Shown piece by piece: positions 37,107 to 47,975 of a stretch of DNA of 64,000 bases. Positions within the stretch are counted from its first letter, which is position 1. Every line of letters starts with the position of its first letter. Source of the stretch: Haloquadratum walsbyi J07HQW2 (GTDB lineage Archaea; Halobacteriota; Halobacteria; Halobacteriales; Haloferacaceae); NCBI RefSeq assembly GCF_000415985.1, contig NZ_KE356561.1, positions 3,381,457-3,445,456 on the forward strand, given 5' to 3'. A program made the translations under genes and the position numbers. Under the pieces are notes generated by a model that was not told the DNA's origin, did not search any database, and saw only the letters and a list, made by a program, of their open reading frames with translations.

Positions 37107-38372
37107 ATGAACTACGCCTACAGGTATCGAATCCATCCGACTGAGTCCCAGCGAGAGACATTGGACCATCATCTCGATACCTGTCGGCAGATATACAACC
37201 ACACGCTTCACGAGCTCAATAATATTCCCGAATCAGCTGGAACAGTCAACCAGCGTGTGAATAAGGTAATTAAACAACTGCCTGACCTGAAGGAGTGGTG
37301 GGACGAGCTCACTGAGCTGTACTCAACCGTCTCCCAAGACGCAGCAAAACGCGTCGCAAAAAACATCATCCGTCTCTCTGGTGCCAAACAGAACGGTCTC
37401 AAGGTTGGCAGTCTCAATTGGAAGTCACCACGCGAGTATCAGAGTTTCACCTACGTGCAGTCTGGCTTCGAGTTCGACAACAAGAACGGTCAGACTGTGC
37501 TGTCACTCTCGAAACTCGCAGACATTCCTCTTAGCTATCATCGGGACATATCTGAGACTGTCAATATTAAAAGAGTCACTCTAAAGAGAGAACCAACAGG
37601 TGAGTGGTACGCTTCCTTTGCAGTCGATGAGAAAGAAGAGCCAGCAAAACCAGACGACCCACAGCGGTGTGTCGGAATCGATGTTGGGATTCTCAAATAC
37701 GCTCAAGACACTGACGGTCGTGCTGTCGGATTTCCTGACCTGCAGGATAACCGAGAGCGTCTCAGACGCGAGCAACGGGCTCTCTCGCGAAAAGAGCAGG
37801 GCTCGAACAACTGGGAGAAACAGCGACAGACAGTTGCAGAATACTATCAGACGCTTCGACGGAAATGTCACGACTTCCTGCACAAACTGTCGAACTATTA
37901 TGCCACCCAGTACGATTTGGTGGCTGTCGAGGATTTGGATGTGAAGTCGATGCTGAAGTCGTCTGGGAACAGTCGGAAAACGGCTTTCGCGGCTTGGGAC
38001 ACATTCACCACGATGCTCGAATACAAGTGCAAGCGTGAAGGCACTCACTTTGTCGAAGTTGAGCCAGCAGGGACGACGAAAGAATGTGCGTCTTGTAGCG
38101 TGGAGACCAAGAAGCCGTTATGTGTGAGAGAACACTCGTGTCCAGCGTGTGGATTCGAGATGGATAGAGACGCGAACGCGGCGATTAATATTCTGTCTCG
38201 CAGCTTCAAGAAGCTAGGACTGGGACAGTCCGAAGACACAACGCCTGTGGAGACTGCGCTCCCTATGTTCACCTCATCTGGCAGTGTTGATGTTGTGGAT
38301 GGAAAGCGCGTTATCGAATCAGGAAGCCCCACCCTCCACCCTCGGGGAACGAACCGTGAAAGCGGTGAGTGA
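37107..38372 (+). CDS. tnpB: TnpB RNA-guided nuclease
   Basis: A 421-residue TnpB. The RuvC triad is complete: Asp192 in VGIDVGI, Glu275 in VAVEDLD and Asp355 in MDRDANAAINI. The zinc ribbon is CASC (327/330) and CPAC (345/348). The N-terminal HTH region (IHPTESQRETLDHHLDTCRQIYN) is typical. TnpB proteins cleave DNA guided by an RNA from the element's right end. I chose ATG at 37107; the TTG at 37080 lies inside the upstream small gene. Length and motifs suggest an active nuclease. It lies between the origin region and the herA operon. Confidence 0.93.
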   Translation: MNYAYRYRIHPTESQRETLDHHLDTCRQIYNHTLHELNNIPESAGTVNQRVNKVIKQLPDLKEWWDELTELYSTVSQDAAKRVAKNIIRLSGAKQNGLKVGSLNWKSPREYQSFTYVQSGFEFDNKNGQTVLSLSKLADIPLSYHRDISETVNIKRVTLKREPTGEWYASFAVDEKEEPAKPDDPQRCVGIDVGILKYAQDTDGRAVGFPDLQDNRERLRREQRALSRKEQGSNNWEKQRQTVAEYYQTLRRKCHDFLHKLSNYYATQYDLVAVEDLDVKSMLKSSGNSRKTAFAAWDTFTTMLEYKCKREGTHFVEVEPAGTTKECASCSVETKKPLCVREHSCPACGFEMDRDANAAINILSRSFKKLGLGQSEDTTPVETALPMFTSSGSVDVVDGKRVIESGSPTLHPRGTNRESGE

Positions 38373-38392
38373 GTAGGGGTGGGGTAGTTCAC
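38327..38392 (+). ncRNA. Putative guide RNA (reRNA) end of the TnpB element
   Basis: The sequence overlapping the tnpB 3' end holds CCCCACCCTCCACC, which can pair with GGGTGGGG further on, and GAACGAACCGTGAAAGCGG, shared with the solo end at 16670. By analogy with known TnpB systems the 3' overlapping transcript would supply the guide, with the guide sequence just past 38392. Confidence 0.5.
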
Positions 38393-38993
38393 TTAGATGG
38401 CATATGTCCACACGAGCAGATGGACTTGGGAGCCGAACCACAACATTGGCTCACCGTAGACAATTGGTGGGTTTTGTTTGTTTATATAATTCTCTCCCCC
38501 CGTTTAGTAAGTATATCAGGTCATAAATGAGCGAGAAGTAAGGAGGTAGTGTAATATCTACCGCTAATAGTCAAGCATAGAGAACGTGCCTGAAGTAAAA
38601 TCCTCAGTTTTTGAAACACCAGTCGATCAATACCTTATGTAACAGTTAAACAGAACGAAATCAGATTATTACATAAGGCAATGACCGGAATATCAGCAGT
38701 GATCAATGAAATCACTGTCTGCATTGTTGGATACGCGGCTCACATCCAGAGCGAGTCTGTGCTAGAGGAGCACCGCATTGTGAGCACGACGATCTATCAC
38801 AATTCAATGGCTCTCCAGAATAAAAATCATATACACAAGTATATACGATAACCACGGGTCCGACGGTTTTGAGCGTCAGATCTCACAGATACACATCAAC
38901 ACCTACTATCATTGCGAATACACGCATTGAGTGAAGAATACCAGTTTTGCCAAAACGATGCGAATTATAGTTCAGAAAACGCACTAAGATATC
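38393..38993. other. Gene-free stretch with a third G-tract element
   Basis: About 600 bases without a gene. At 38488-38512 lies CTCTCCCCCCGTTTAGTAAGT; together with the preceding GTTTATATAA it matches the element at 34778-34820 in the same orientation. It may be another initiator-binding site. Nothing else stands out. Confidence 0.5.
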
Positions 38994-40881
38994 TTAGTTA
39001 TCGTGACGAGTTACACACTGAGGAAGACCACGAACCTCTACAGCCTCCACATCTGGTGCCTTCACGATAGCCTGTCCTTTGGCAAACTTCGGGATCTCGT
39101 TGGTAAACTCACGCGGGACTGACGGAACGTCCTGAACAACTTCTCTACGAAGTTGGAGAAAAATATTCGTGTTGATCTGTTTGAGTATTTCATCATCAAT
39201 GTCATCGGGGTTCTGCGTGATTGCAAGCAGTCCGAGTAACTCTTTTCGTCCCTGCTTGGCAGCCTGCCGAGCTTTTGACACGATGTATTGCTCACGTGTA
39301 TTTGACGGTTCTGACAGAAACGTGTGAGCTTCATCGAGTGCGACCAACAATGGTGTGCCCTTGACAGCTGAATCAACCTCATAGTCTGTCAACTTGTTTT
39401 CAATGATATACGACAATAATGACAAAACGACGAGTTCCTCCTTCTTTCCACGAATATGACTCGTCGGGATAACGGTCACACGACCGGGACGGAACATCGC
39501 GTCGGTCATCTCGGTAAATGGTGCCCCCCCAGCGTCGAACACTGCGCTGTATTCTGATCGATCCACCCGCCGCATCACCGCCGACCAGGTGCGTGACGTG
39601 ATATCGTTGTCAGTGCGGAGTTGGCTACTATCGTCGTCGTGCTCCTCGAGAAAACTAATAAAATCGTCGTAGGTCGGTTCACTGACTGACCGTGACTCGA
39701 CAGCAGTGAAATACGCATTGATACATGAGACAATCGCACCACGAGTAACGTCAGACATATTATCGAACGGCATCAATAACTGTGGCTCATCGTCGACGAC
39801 ACTGAACGGAATCGACAGCTCACGTGAGGCACCTGTGTCTGGTAACCGTGTCCTGTTAACCTCAGGGACGAATATTTCGAGATCATCAATTCCGCCGAAG
39901 GCGACCCCATGTTGCCGCAATTCATTTTTGATATCCAATGAGGGGTTTTTTTCGTCTAAGCTCACCGTATTCGTTTTCAGGGTCAAAGATGATCATGCCT
40001 GCCTGTGCTCGGTCAGGGGCATCATCGATATTTACCTCAACCGGATACCGCTTCGTGTCAGCAAGCTGTCGTAGCAAATTCTTCGCAAAATGTGTCTTTC
40101 CGGTGCCTGTTGAGCCCGCAACAAGTGTGTGCCGAAACACCGCTGGTTCACCATCTTCGACATCGTTGGTCTTCGGATCGATACCAGGGTTCGAGATGTA
40201 ATACGGGAATTTTTGATCGTTGATATTTATTGGAGCTCCACCGACCGATAGATAGCCAGCGAACAGACCGTCCTGTGGGATATTAAGTCCAGTTCGTAGG
40301 TATGTGTCATTTCGAGACAATTCGGTAACAGCATTGGGCTTCGGAACGCGGTTGACCGTGTGACGGGTCACATCATCACCAGTAGAATCAAGAATTGCTA
40401 GCGGGTCTAGCTCGGCCACCTGGACAAACTCAGACTCATCAATCTCACTGCCGGACTCAATGAGGCTGTACGATTCATTCCGGTCGTCAATGTCGCTGTA
40501 GGGCTCATATCGGAGTCCTTCAACGGCAGCAAAAAGATAGGTGTCACCGTCAGGGTACGGAATCTGGACGTAGTCACCAACTTCGACCGTCTCACGTTGG
40601 TCCGGAACGACGAACACAGAGAGGTTGTGTCCTTGACGTGAAATACGAATTTGATTGCTTGCGAGTACGTGACCGATGCCTAAGTTGGAGTGGTCTATCG
40701 TCTTCTCGGGTGAGACAGTCTGCATCCCGTTGGTCATAGTGTCCACAGATCCAGAGTCGGTCACTCCACCAGTGGTGTCGCTACCATCGGATTGTGATGA
40801 GACGTCTGGATTGGTAGAACTTTCAGAACTATTGCTACTAAATGGGTCAGAATCAAGAAGTTCATTTACATCGTCAGTCAT
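38994..40881 (-). pseudogene. herA: HerA-type hexameric DNA translocase, frameshifted at a 7-base A run
   Basis: Two overlapping frames form one HerA. The 5' part has an acidic Ser-rich N-terminus, a HAS-barrel-like domain (NLGIGHVLASNQIRISRQG) and Walker A GSTGTGKTHFAKNLL; the 3' part has Walker B LVALDEAHTFL and the sensor region TQNPDDIDDEILKQINTN. The break is at the A7 run read at 39946-39952: six As would give GELRRKNPSLDIKNELRQHG without interruption. HerA pumps DNA with NurA during end resection. ATG at 40881 overlaps the nurA stop (ATGA). If the shift is real, HerA is inactive; slippage or sequencing error are alternatives. Confidence 0.82.
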
Positions 40882-42173
40882 GATAATATTCCCTCTCCAA
40901 GAAGATCTCTCCACCGACCATCTTCGTTGTGCTCGAATGTTGCATTTGACGTAGTGATCATCGCCTCTATGTCTTCACGGTTATCCCGCGTAATCTGTGC
41001 GAGTGTGTCTGCCCGCTGAATCGCTCGGGGTACGCCACGACGGGCGGCAATCTCCTTGAGTGCCTTCCATTTGACAGCTTGACGTGTAGACTCGTCTTGT
41101 ACCATCAGGTACGGCGTTTCGATGCGAAGCATGTCACCAGTTTTTGGAAGCCGACAGTAGCAGAAAGCCCGACGGTACTGTTCGGGCTCTCCATGTGACA
41201 GGCTGTCCGAGAGTGGCTCAAGCAAACGGAGTACACTGTTGCCGATTACTTGCCCCTCTGAAACGAACCAGTCAGTGAAGGTGAAGTGACTCAGATACTC
41301 ATCTTGAGCATCATAGAGCACCTGTGCGAAAAATTGCTCGTCCCGAGTCCACGGCACTGGAAGTTCACGACCGCGAGAGTCAGTCAGTCCATTTGCAGAC
41401 ACCTTCTGCCGAAGCGATTCTACTGTTTCAATTGCTGATGTTGTTTTTACAACACCAATGACTGGGTTACCAGCCGCATACTGCTGATCGATGATCTCGA
41501 CGTAATTTTCTGCGATCTTTTCTGGTAAATCCCACACAGCTGCAGGGGAGTCTTGTCCGATTTCCTCTGCCAGTAACCAATACATGATACCGAGTGGAAG
41601 CACTGAACCGTCAATGAACAGTGGACCATCTATCTGGTCGAGTGAGTCGGCAGCATGCCCCCCTTCTGCTAACTTTTGTGCGGTAGTGGACAAGGAGGTG
41701 GTTATATCACGTGTGGACGCAGTCGATGTTGGGAACCGAACGAGATCGGCATGGATATCACCCTCGCTGATTGTCTCGTCCCGAAGGGTCGCATCCGGAT
41801 TATCGTAGTACACTGCAGCTGTAATCTGGCTCGCAGTCTCAACTGACCGGTCAGCATCTGCTCCGCAGACAGCTAGCTTGGCATGTGCAATATCCAGAGC
41901 CAGTCCATTAGTGTATTCGATCGGTCGTGTAGTGCTTGCATCAATACCGTATGTCGGGCAGTCATCCCAGGGGTCGCCGGACCACGAGCCAATCTCTCCG
42001 ATGGAAATCCGCTTGTAAGCCGGATCGCCGATTGAAGATACAGTTCCATCTTCAAAATGAAGATGCTCGAAGGCAGACCGGGCTCGCTCCGTTTGCGATG
42101 GCAGATCGTCTGGAATGGCTACATCGACTGTTTGGAGCAGCTCACCAATGACAGAGAAGCTTCGCTGATCCAC
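40878..42173 (-). CDS. nurA: NurA-type 5'-3' nuclease
   Basis: A 431-residue NurA-domain protein, longer than archaeal chromosomal NurA. The active-site Asp78 sits in CPTYGIDAS, followed by the strand LALDIAHAKLAVCG; the C-terminal ETPYLMVQDESTRQAVKWKAL and GVPRAIQRADTLAQI match the end of the NurA fold. NurA digests DNA inside the complex with HerA. It starts with GTG sharing a base with the rad50 stop, and its end overlaps herA, so the four genes form one coupled operon. Appears intact. The usual second acidic motif could not be placed with certainty. Confidence 0.8.
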   Translation of the reverse strand: MDQRSFSVIGELLQTVDVAIPDDLPSQTERARSAFEHLHFEDGTVSSIGDPAYKRISIGEIGSWSGDPWDDCPTYGIDASTTRPIEYTNGLALDIAHAKLAVCGADADRSVETASQITAAVYYDNPDATLRDETISEGDIHADLVRFPTSTASTRDITTSLSTTAQKLAEGGHAADSLDQIDGPLFIDGSVLPLGIMYWLLAEEIGQDSPAAVWDLPEKIAENYVEIIDQQYAAGNPVIGVVKTTSAIETVESLRQKVSANGLTDSRGRELPVPWTRDEQFFAQVLYDAQDEYLSHFTFTDWFVSEGQVIGNSVLRLLEPLSDSLSHGEPEQYRRAFCYCRLPKTGDMLRIETPYLMVQDESTRQAVKWKALKEIAARRGVPRAIQRADTLAQITRDNREDIEAMITTSNATFEHNEDGRWRDLLGEGILS

Positions 42174-45100
42174 TAGTCATCACCACCAGTTAGCGTAGTG
42201 ATAGGGTCTTCAACAGCAGTTTTTGTAGTCGAGAGCGTAACTGAGCTTGTGTCAGTTGTCTCGTCAATTGCCACCTCGCACGTGTGGTCTGCCCCGTCTA
42301 CCAGCGACGGGTCGTGTGAGACAACGAACACCTGCGGGACATTCCAACTCTGGACGGTGTCGAGCATCCCTTCCAGTTGTGAGACATGCTCATCGTCAAG
42401 GAACGTGGTCGGCTCGTCTAGGATGAGCGGAGGCAACTCAGCCGTGTTCCCGCCCTGCAACTCAGCAATCAGGCGGTAGAGACCAGTCCGAAGCGCGAGA
42501 TTGATTAGAGCCCGCTCACCACCGGATGCGTTGCTTGGATCTTCCATCACTCCGTCATCGCGTTGTAATTTGATTGAATAATCCAGCCGATTACTTCGAG
42601 AGCGCTCTTGTTCGTCAATGACGATTCGCTGATATGCGGTATTCGTGTACAGCGAGTCGAACACGTCGCGGACGTATCGGTTGAGGTACGCAAGGTACTC
42701 GGAACGCAGTTCAGACTTCACCGATTCGTACATTGTGAGGAGTCGATCAAACTCAGCGTGCCGTTGGTTCGCCCACTCAGCCCGTTGTTCGTACGCTTCG
42801 ATACGAGCTTTCAAATCTTGCAATTGATTACGCTGCTGTATCAATTGGACTCGTCGTTCGTTAAGTTTACTCCGCTCGTTCCGTTTATTCTCAAGATTCC
42901 CCTCAATCTCAGAAATTTTCTGAGTAAGATCCTTTTTTGCTTCCTCTAACTCATCTACATTCACCCCACCCATCTCGTCAAGTATGTCTTCGCGTTCACT
43001 CTCGAGGGTCGCAATCTCCTCGGTCAGTGAGTTGACTTTATCTGACAATTCCTGCAATTTGTCCTGTTTGTTGTCCAACTTCTGTGCAAGCGATTCCCGG
43101 TCGCCGTATAGGTCTACGATGGTCTCGAGTGGATCGACCTCGTTTTGCTCGATTGAGCTCGCTTCCTCGCGGAGTTGCGACACTGTTGCCTCCTGTGCTG
43201 ACTTTTGATTCTTCAAATCATCAACATTCTCACGTTTCGCTTCAATCTCGCTATCGAGATCACTTACCCGTGGTTCAAGCTCTTCCTCCAGTTCTGTCGT
43301 AATTCTCTCTACCTCGTCTTGGTATAGTTGACGGGAGTTGTATAGTTCCACGAGTTGGCTCATGTCACCCCGAAGTTCCTGAAGCGTCTCAAGTTGACTG
43401 GATAATTCCGGAATGACATTTTGTTTCTCTCTCAGGTCAGTTTCCGTGTCTTGGATCTGCTCTCGAATCTCCTCGACAGCTTTCTTTGCTTCTTGCAGGT
43501 CAGACTGAGCGTCAGCCAACCGACTTTCCGCACGGTCCTGTTCGGATTTTGCGGTCGATAGCTCACGGGTGGCATCTGACACTTCTTGCCGGAAGAACGT
43601 GGTCAATTCCTCCAAAGATGCCTGGAGGTCACTCACAGAGCTCTCCTCAGATGATAGGCGGTCGATCCGATCTCGAACCGAATCCAGCTGGTTCGAAACC
43701 CTGTCGTGTTCTTTTTCGAGAGTCGCAATCTCCTCAGAGACGTGATCGCCGTCAACAGGCTGACGACACTGTGGACACTTGCCCTCGTCACCGAGTTTAT
43801 CCAGCTCCGAGATGTCGTCTTCCAGTTGTTGAAGTTTAGCCTCTAGATTAACCCGCTGGTCTTTGGCGTCCTGAAGATCATCTTGGATCGAGTTTCGTTC
43901 CTGTTGAACGGTGTTATCAACCGCCATTTTTGCGGCAGGAGTCGTGCTCAGATCTAAATTCTCTACACTTGTGGTTTGAAGAGATACATCTAATGATATG
44001 CCGAGTCTGTCGGCTGTGTCAGTCAGTGCATCCCATCGGTGTTGGTATTCTTCAAACAGCGTTTCAGCTCGGCTCCGCGTTGCCGATAATGTAGACTCTT
44101 TTTTCTCGACCATTTCACGAGCAGACTCAACTTCGGTCTCCTCAGTGCGCACTGTCTCCTCGGCTGATTGAAGTTGATCCTGACGTGTGCTGATAGTGGT
44201 TTGAAGACTCGTGACAGCGTCTTCTTCTTCTGATAGCTCTTCTTCAACTGACGAAATCTGCTCGTCCAGTCGTGAGCGTGGGTCACCGTTAGGAAGTTTG
44301 TCCCAGTCCGGCACTTGCTCGACCCCACTCAGATCTACGTTCTCGGCGGTGCTGATCGTGGGCACGTATCGGACCAGTTGCTCGTAGACATCCGGAGCAA
44401 GGTCATTGATCCGTACAGAAAACTGCTCGATTTGTTCGTCCATCTGTTCGAGTTCAGCTTCAGTCTCCGCAATCTTTTCCTCAATTTCCTGTTGATTATC
44501 TTCCAGTGTGCCTAATTCCCGCTGTTCATCCTGCAATTCTAACTTGATATCTTGGAGCGTTTCACGTTCGTTGATGACTCTATCCTCAATTGTTGATACT
44601 TTGTCCCGAGCCTGATCGAGTGAGTCCATAGCCCCCTCTCGTGTAGATACGTCCCAGTCAAGTCCCTCTGCATGGGATTGGATTTCGGAATCGCGTTCGG
44701 ATAGACGGTCGGACAAGCTATCAACCTCATCGGAGACTTTCGACTGATTCTGCTGGTGTTGTGCCCGTTCGTCCCTACACTCATCGATCTCTTGTTTCAA
44801 ATCTTCAGTTTGCTCAGCAAGGTCATCGTAGCTGGAAATTTGACTTGTCACCTCATCGTGGCGATCTTCGAGCGTGTCCAGATAGTCTTCGCCCTCTGTA
44901 ATTTTTGACTCGATGGTGCTGATACGTGACTGCAGTTGCCCGATTTCGGATTCAAACTCACTGACATCACGGTCAAACTGCACATCAATGTTATCTCGAC
45001 GTGACTCTGCGTTGCTACTTGCGTTGTCCTCCACACGCCCAGCAGCACGGCGGGCTTGTTTCACACGCTCAATGTAGGTGTCAATCTGGTCTAGCCCGAG

Positions 45101-45579
45101 TAACCCGTCGATCATCTCAGCCCGATTATTTGCTTTGATCAATCGGTCAATGCCTCCCTGTTGCACGTACACAGAATTCACGAAGTCATCGGCACTCATT
45201 CCAAGCAAGGACGTGACTTTGCTTGCGACAGCTCGGACTCCGGAGACAGGGTTGGTCAGTGCAGGCGACCGCAGTTCAGCGGTACTGGCCGTGGAAGTCG
45301 TGTATATCTCCCAGAGTGCGGTATACTCGACGCCATCCACAGTAAAACCAAGTTCGATTTCGCCTTTATTCTCGCCGCGACGGACGAACCCATCAAGATT
45401 GAACGAGTGGCACCGGCACTGGTGATTTTTGACTGGTATAGCCCACCGAAGATGGACATCAATAACGAAGTCTTGCCAGCACCATTCTCACCGTGAATGA
45501 GTACAGATCCTTCTGGAAAGGTAATCGTCTCACTGTCATAGCTACGGATATTCTTAATACGAAGTGAGGTAATTTTCAT
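42173..45579 (-). pseudogene. rad50: Rad50-type SMC ATPase, frameshifted near the N-terminus
   Basis: The first about 60 codons (from 45579) encode KITSLRIKNIRSYDSETI and Walker A GENGAGKTS. The frame is then lost near 45398; one base over, the protein continues NLDGFVRRGENKGEIELGF and runs intact to 42173. It carries Q-loop YVQQGG, long coiled coils, a zinc hook CPQC, signature NASGGERALIN and Walker B LPPLILDEPTTFLDDEH. Rad50 with Mre11 tethers and processes DNA ends. A one-base change separates Walker A from the rest. Both edges overlap neighbouring genes. Very recent damage or a sequence error are both possible. Confidence 0.85.
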
Positions 45580-46778
45580 TTATTTCCTCTCTCTGTCGTG
45601 AGGATATCATCGTGTGCGGTATTCATTGCGGTCTCTATGTCCTCTTGAATATCATCGGCGAGCCCAGTGCTTGCTGGGGAACCCGTGCGGAGGTCTGACT
45701 CAATCTCGGTCACAACGGCACTCACGTCTAGCTTTTCGATACGCGATTCAATCCGATGGTCGATACTTTCAGCGTTACCTGTCGGTCCCTCTGTTGGGTC
45801 TAGTTCGGGTCCCCCACGCTGATCTTTGACTTGGCACACTGCCGCTCCCTTGTCGAGTGCAACCTTTCGAACGTCTCGGGAGGACGTGGCAGTCGGTTCG
45901 CCAGCGAGGGTAATTTCCACGACACCATCAGCGAAGTTATGTTGGTTAAGAACATCTACTACGTGCTCAAGCATATCGCCCTCATCAAACTGTACCTGAA
46001 TGTCATGAAACGGGCGTGTGTCGAGTGGGAGTCGAGTGCGTGTGAGAGTAGCGTCCTCAATTTCAAGTAACTGAACGGAGCGTTGGTCCTGCTGATCGCT
46101 GGCAGTTCGTTCAGTTGACCCGGGATACCAAACCTCGATACCGTCCACTCGGTCACTTCGAGGCGTGTGATCGTCACCAAGTGCAATCGCATCGAGATCA
46201 ATATCAAGACGATTGAGCACATCGGTCAGCTCATGATCGGCTTCAATCTCTGGAAGTGGTGGCGCAAGTAGTTCGTGCATGGTTAATATGTTGAAGCAGT
46301 CACCCGGCGGTTCAGCGAGATCGAACTCACGATTGTTCCACACAGGCTGTGGGACACTGTCAATCCCATACAGAGCAACGTCACCATTGATCACGGTTGG
46401 CTCGTCATCAAGACGATCAGCCACATCAGTTTCATGGATTAGGTCAAGATGCTGAACATCTTGTTTTCGCTCGTGATTCCCGACGATTCCATAGAAGGGG
46501 ATATCATTAGCAGACAACTCGTGGAGGGTGCTGATGCAGGCTAACAATACAGTGTTAGGCGGGTTGCGCATGTCGAACAAATCCCCAGTGTGAATCACTG
46601 CATCAACATCGTGTTCGATAGCTAGATCAACTCCCTGAGAGAAGGCAGCAAGAAAGTCGGTTCGTCTGAGGTCACTTCGGTATTGTCTATATCCGAGATG
46701 TGTGTCAGAAATATGAAGGATTCTGGTTTGGCTGGCACCGCCATGTGCTGATTGATCGGCATGATCACTAGTTGCCAT
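45576..46778 (-). CDS. mre11: Mre11-type nuclease
   Basis: A 400-residue metallophosphoesterase of the Mre11/SbcD group. Phosphodiesterase motifs: HISDTHLG, IHTGDLFD, YGIVGNHERK and TMHELLAPP. The last motif reads LGDDHTP where GHxH is usual, so one metal-binding His is replaced by Asp. The C-terminal cap region is shortened and acidic. Mre11 cleaves DNA ends with Rad50. I chose ATG at 46778 (MATSDHAD); 46793 adds five residues. The stop overlaps the rad50 start as ATGA. It opens the mre11-rad50-nurA-herA operon. Confidence 0.88.
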   Translation of the reverse strand: MATSDHADQSAHGGASQTRILHISDTHLGYRQYRSDLRRTDFLAAFSQGVDLAIEHDVDAVIHTGDLFDMRNPPNTVLLACISTLHELSANDIPFYGIVGNHERKQDVQHLDLIHETDVADRLDDEPTVINGDVALYGIDSVPQPVWNNREFDLAEPPGDCFNILTMHELLAPPLPEIEADHELTDVLNRLDIDLDAIALGDDHTPRSDRVDGIEVWYPGSTERTASDQQDQRSVQLLEIEDATLTRTRLPLDTRPFHDIQVQFDEGDMLEHVVDVLNQHNFADGVVEITLAGEPTATSSRDVRKVALDKGAAVCQVKDQRGGPELDPTEGPTGNAESIDHRIESRIEKLDVSAVVTEIESDLRTGSPASTGLADDIQEDIETAMNTAHDDILTTERGNK

Positions 46779-47975
46779 TTGAGAGTATATCACATTGATA
46801 TTTGGTCATATTTAAATCATTATGTACTTTGAGATTATGTCGAACTACGCCAGTAGGCGTACTCACGGCGTATGATTGAGCTGAGGATTAGTCTACAGAC
46901 TTAGAGGGAGAATGCCTCCGAGGTTGTTCACGGTATTATACGATGATGATATGGCATCGTGTCGTCGACCGAGTTTCGACGGTCTCAGCGGCGAGTCTGT
47001 CGTCGATATGATTCGGAATATCAATTTGACGTCATAATACAACAATATTCTCATCGATCGTCATGCATCCACCTGTGCTCTCTCTCAATTAAATTATCCC
47101 CAATTGGTATTCTGATGGCGTCGAGATATGGTAGAGTCATGAGTGTGTATGTATCCTCCCCTTCCCGAGGATACAGAGACGATCGTGACGAGGATTCGTA
47201 ATGAGTTGTGATTCTGAGAACCCAGGCTGCGAAGAGTCGACTATCAGTCCGACTATCCAAGTAATTGAATCAGTTGCTCAACAAAACTAGTGTTATGAGA
47301 GTCTGATATGTATTTACAACTCGAAAACGGGGGGTGTCCGACTATTCGAGTTCACCTATCTGTGTTGATCTTGGTTTTGTATTTGGAGTCCGCCCCGCCG
47401 TTTTGTCTAATACCAGTAATTCGATTACCGCTGACTCACTTGACCGCAATTACCGTTGTTCCATACACGTTGTTCGGGATAGCACTCAGTCGGTTTTGTA
47501 TTTCTTTTTCATGTGCACGATTCATAACTACTTTTTTCGATTTTCGTGTCTGTCTACCTGCATGTGCGCAAATTTACGTCTCATATGCTAACGAAATGTT
47601 TGAATGTGGATATAACGACTCTATCACGTAAGAACATCCGTATAAATACAATCATCATGAAAATAATAACTATGTCTGAAATATCAGTAGGTTTGCATTA
47701 TAATTTTCAATTGATATAATGATAGTATTTATGATTATTTCATCAAAATGTAATAACAACCGTACCTATATTATATCATCAGTCGCTCTGTGACAGCCCT
47801 TCCAGGATCGACAATCGCCACCAGTATGAGTAATAAATCAATCCGATATATCATCAACCATAGTCCGAATTTGTCCTTGAACAGCAGTCCATATGTGATT
47901 CTTGATCAAGTTTCAAAAATATATAATTGGAATACGGTAACATTCAGACTATGTACATCTTAGATCACGATTCCA
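46779..47975. other. 1.2-kb gene-free stretch left of mre11
   Basis: No credible gene on either strand. It contains the mre11 promoter side (AT-rich 46785-46830) and one ORB-like box at 47314-47339. The region 47640-47980 is AT-rich and featureless. Confidence 0.55.
47314..47339 (+). repeat. Fourth ORB-like box
   Basis: TTACAACTCGAAAACGGGGG followed by GTGTCC matches the triple array at 36633-36741, about 10.6 kb away and in the same orientation. Confidence 0.7.

Larger units (their letters stand above)
36870..38392 (+). mobile_element. IS1341-type (TnpB-only) IS200/IS605 element
   Basis: The unit contains a 41-codon RHH-like gene, tnpB and a hairpin-rich right end at 38327-38392. Its left side carries a related motif at 36870-36922 (CCCCTTCCTCAAGGAGCGAG) that echoes the solo right end at 16670. 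No tnpA is present, so movement would need help in trans. The element ends are approximate. Confidence 0.75.

Noticed and set aside
47308-47631. 107-codon forward frame right of the fourth ORB-like box
   Set aside because: It begins inside the box, is Cys/Phe/Leu rich and has no homology hint; gene-free is more likely.
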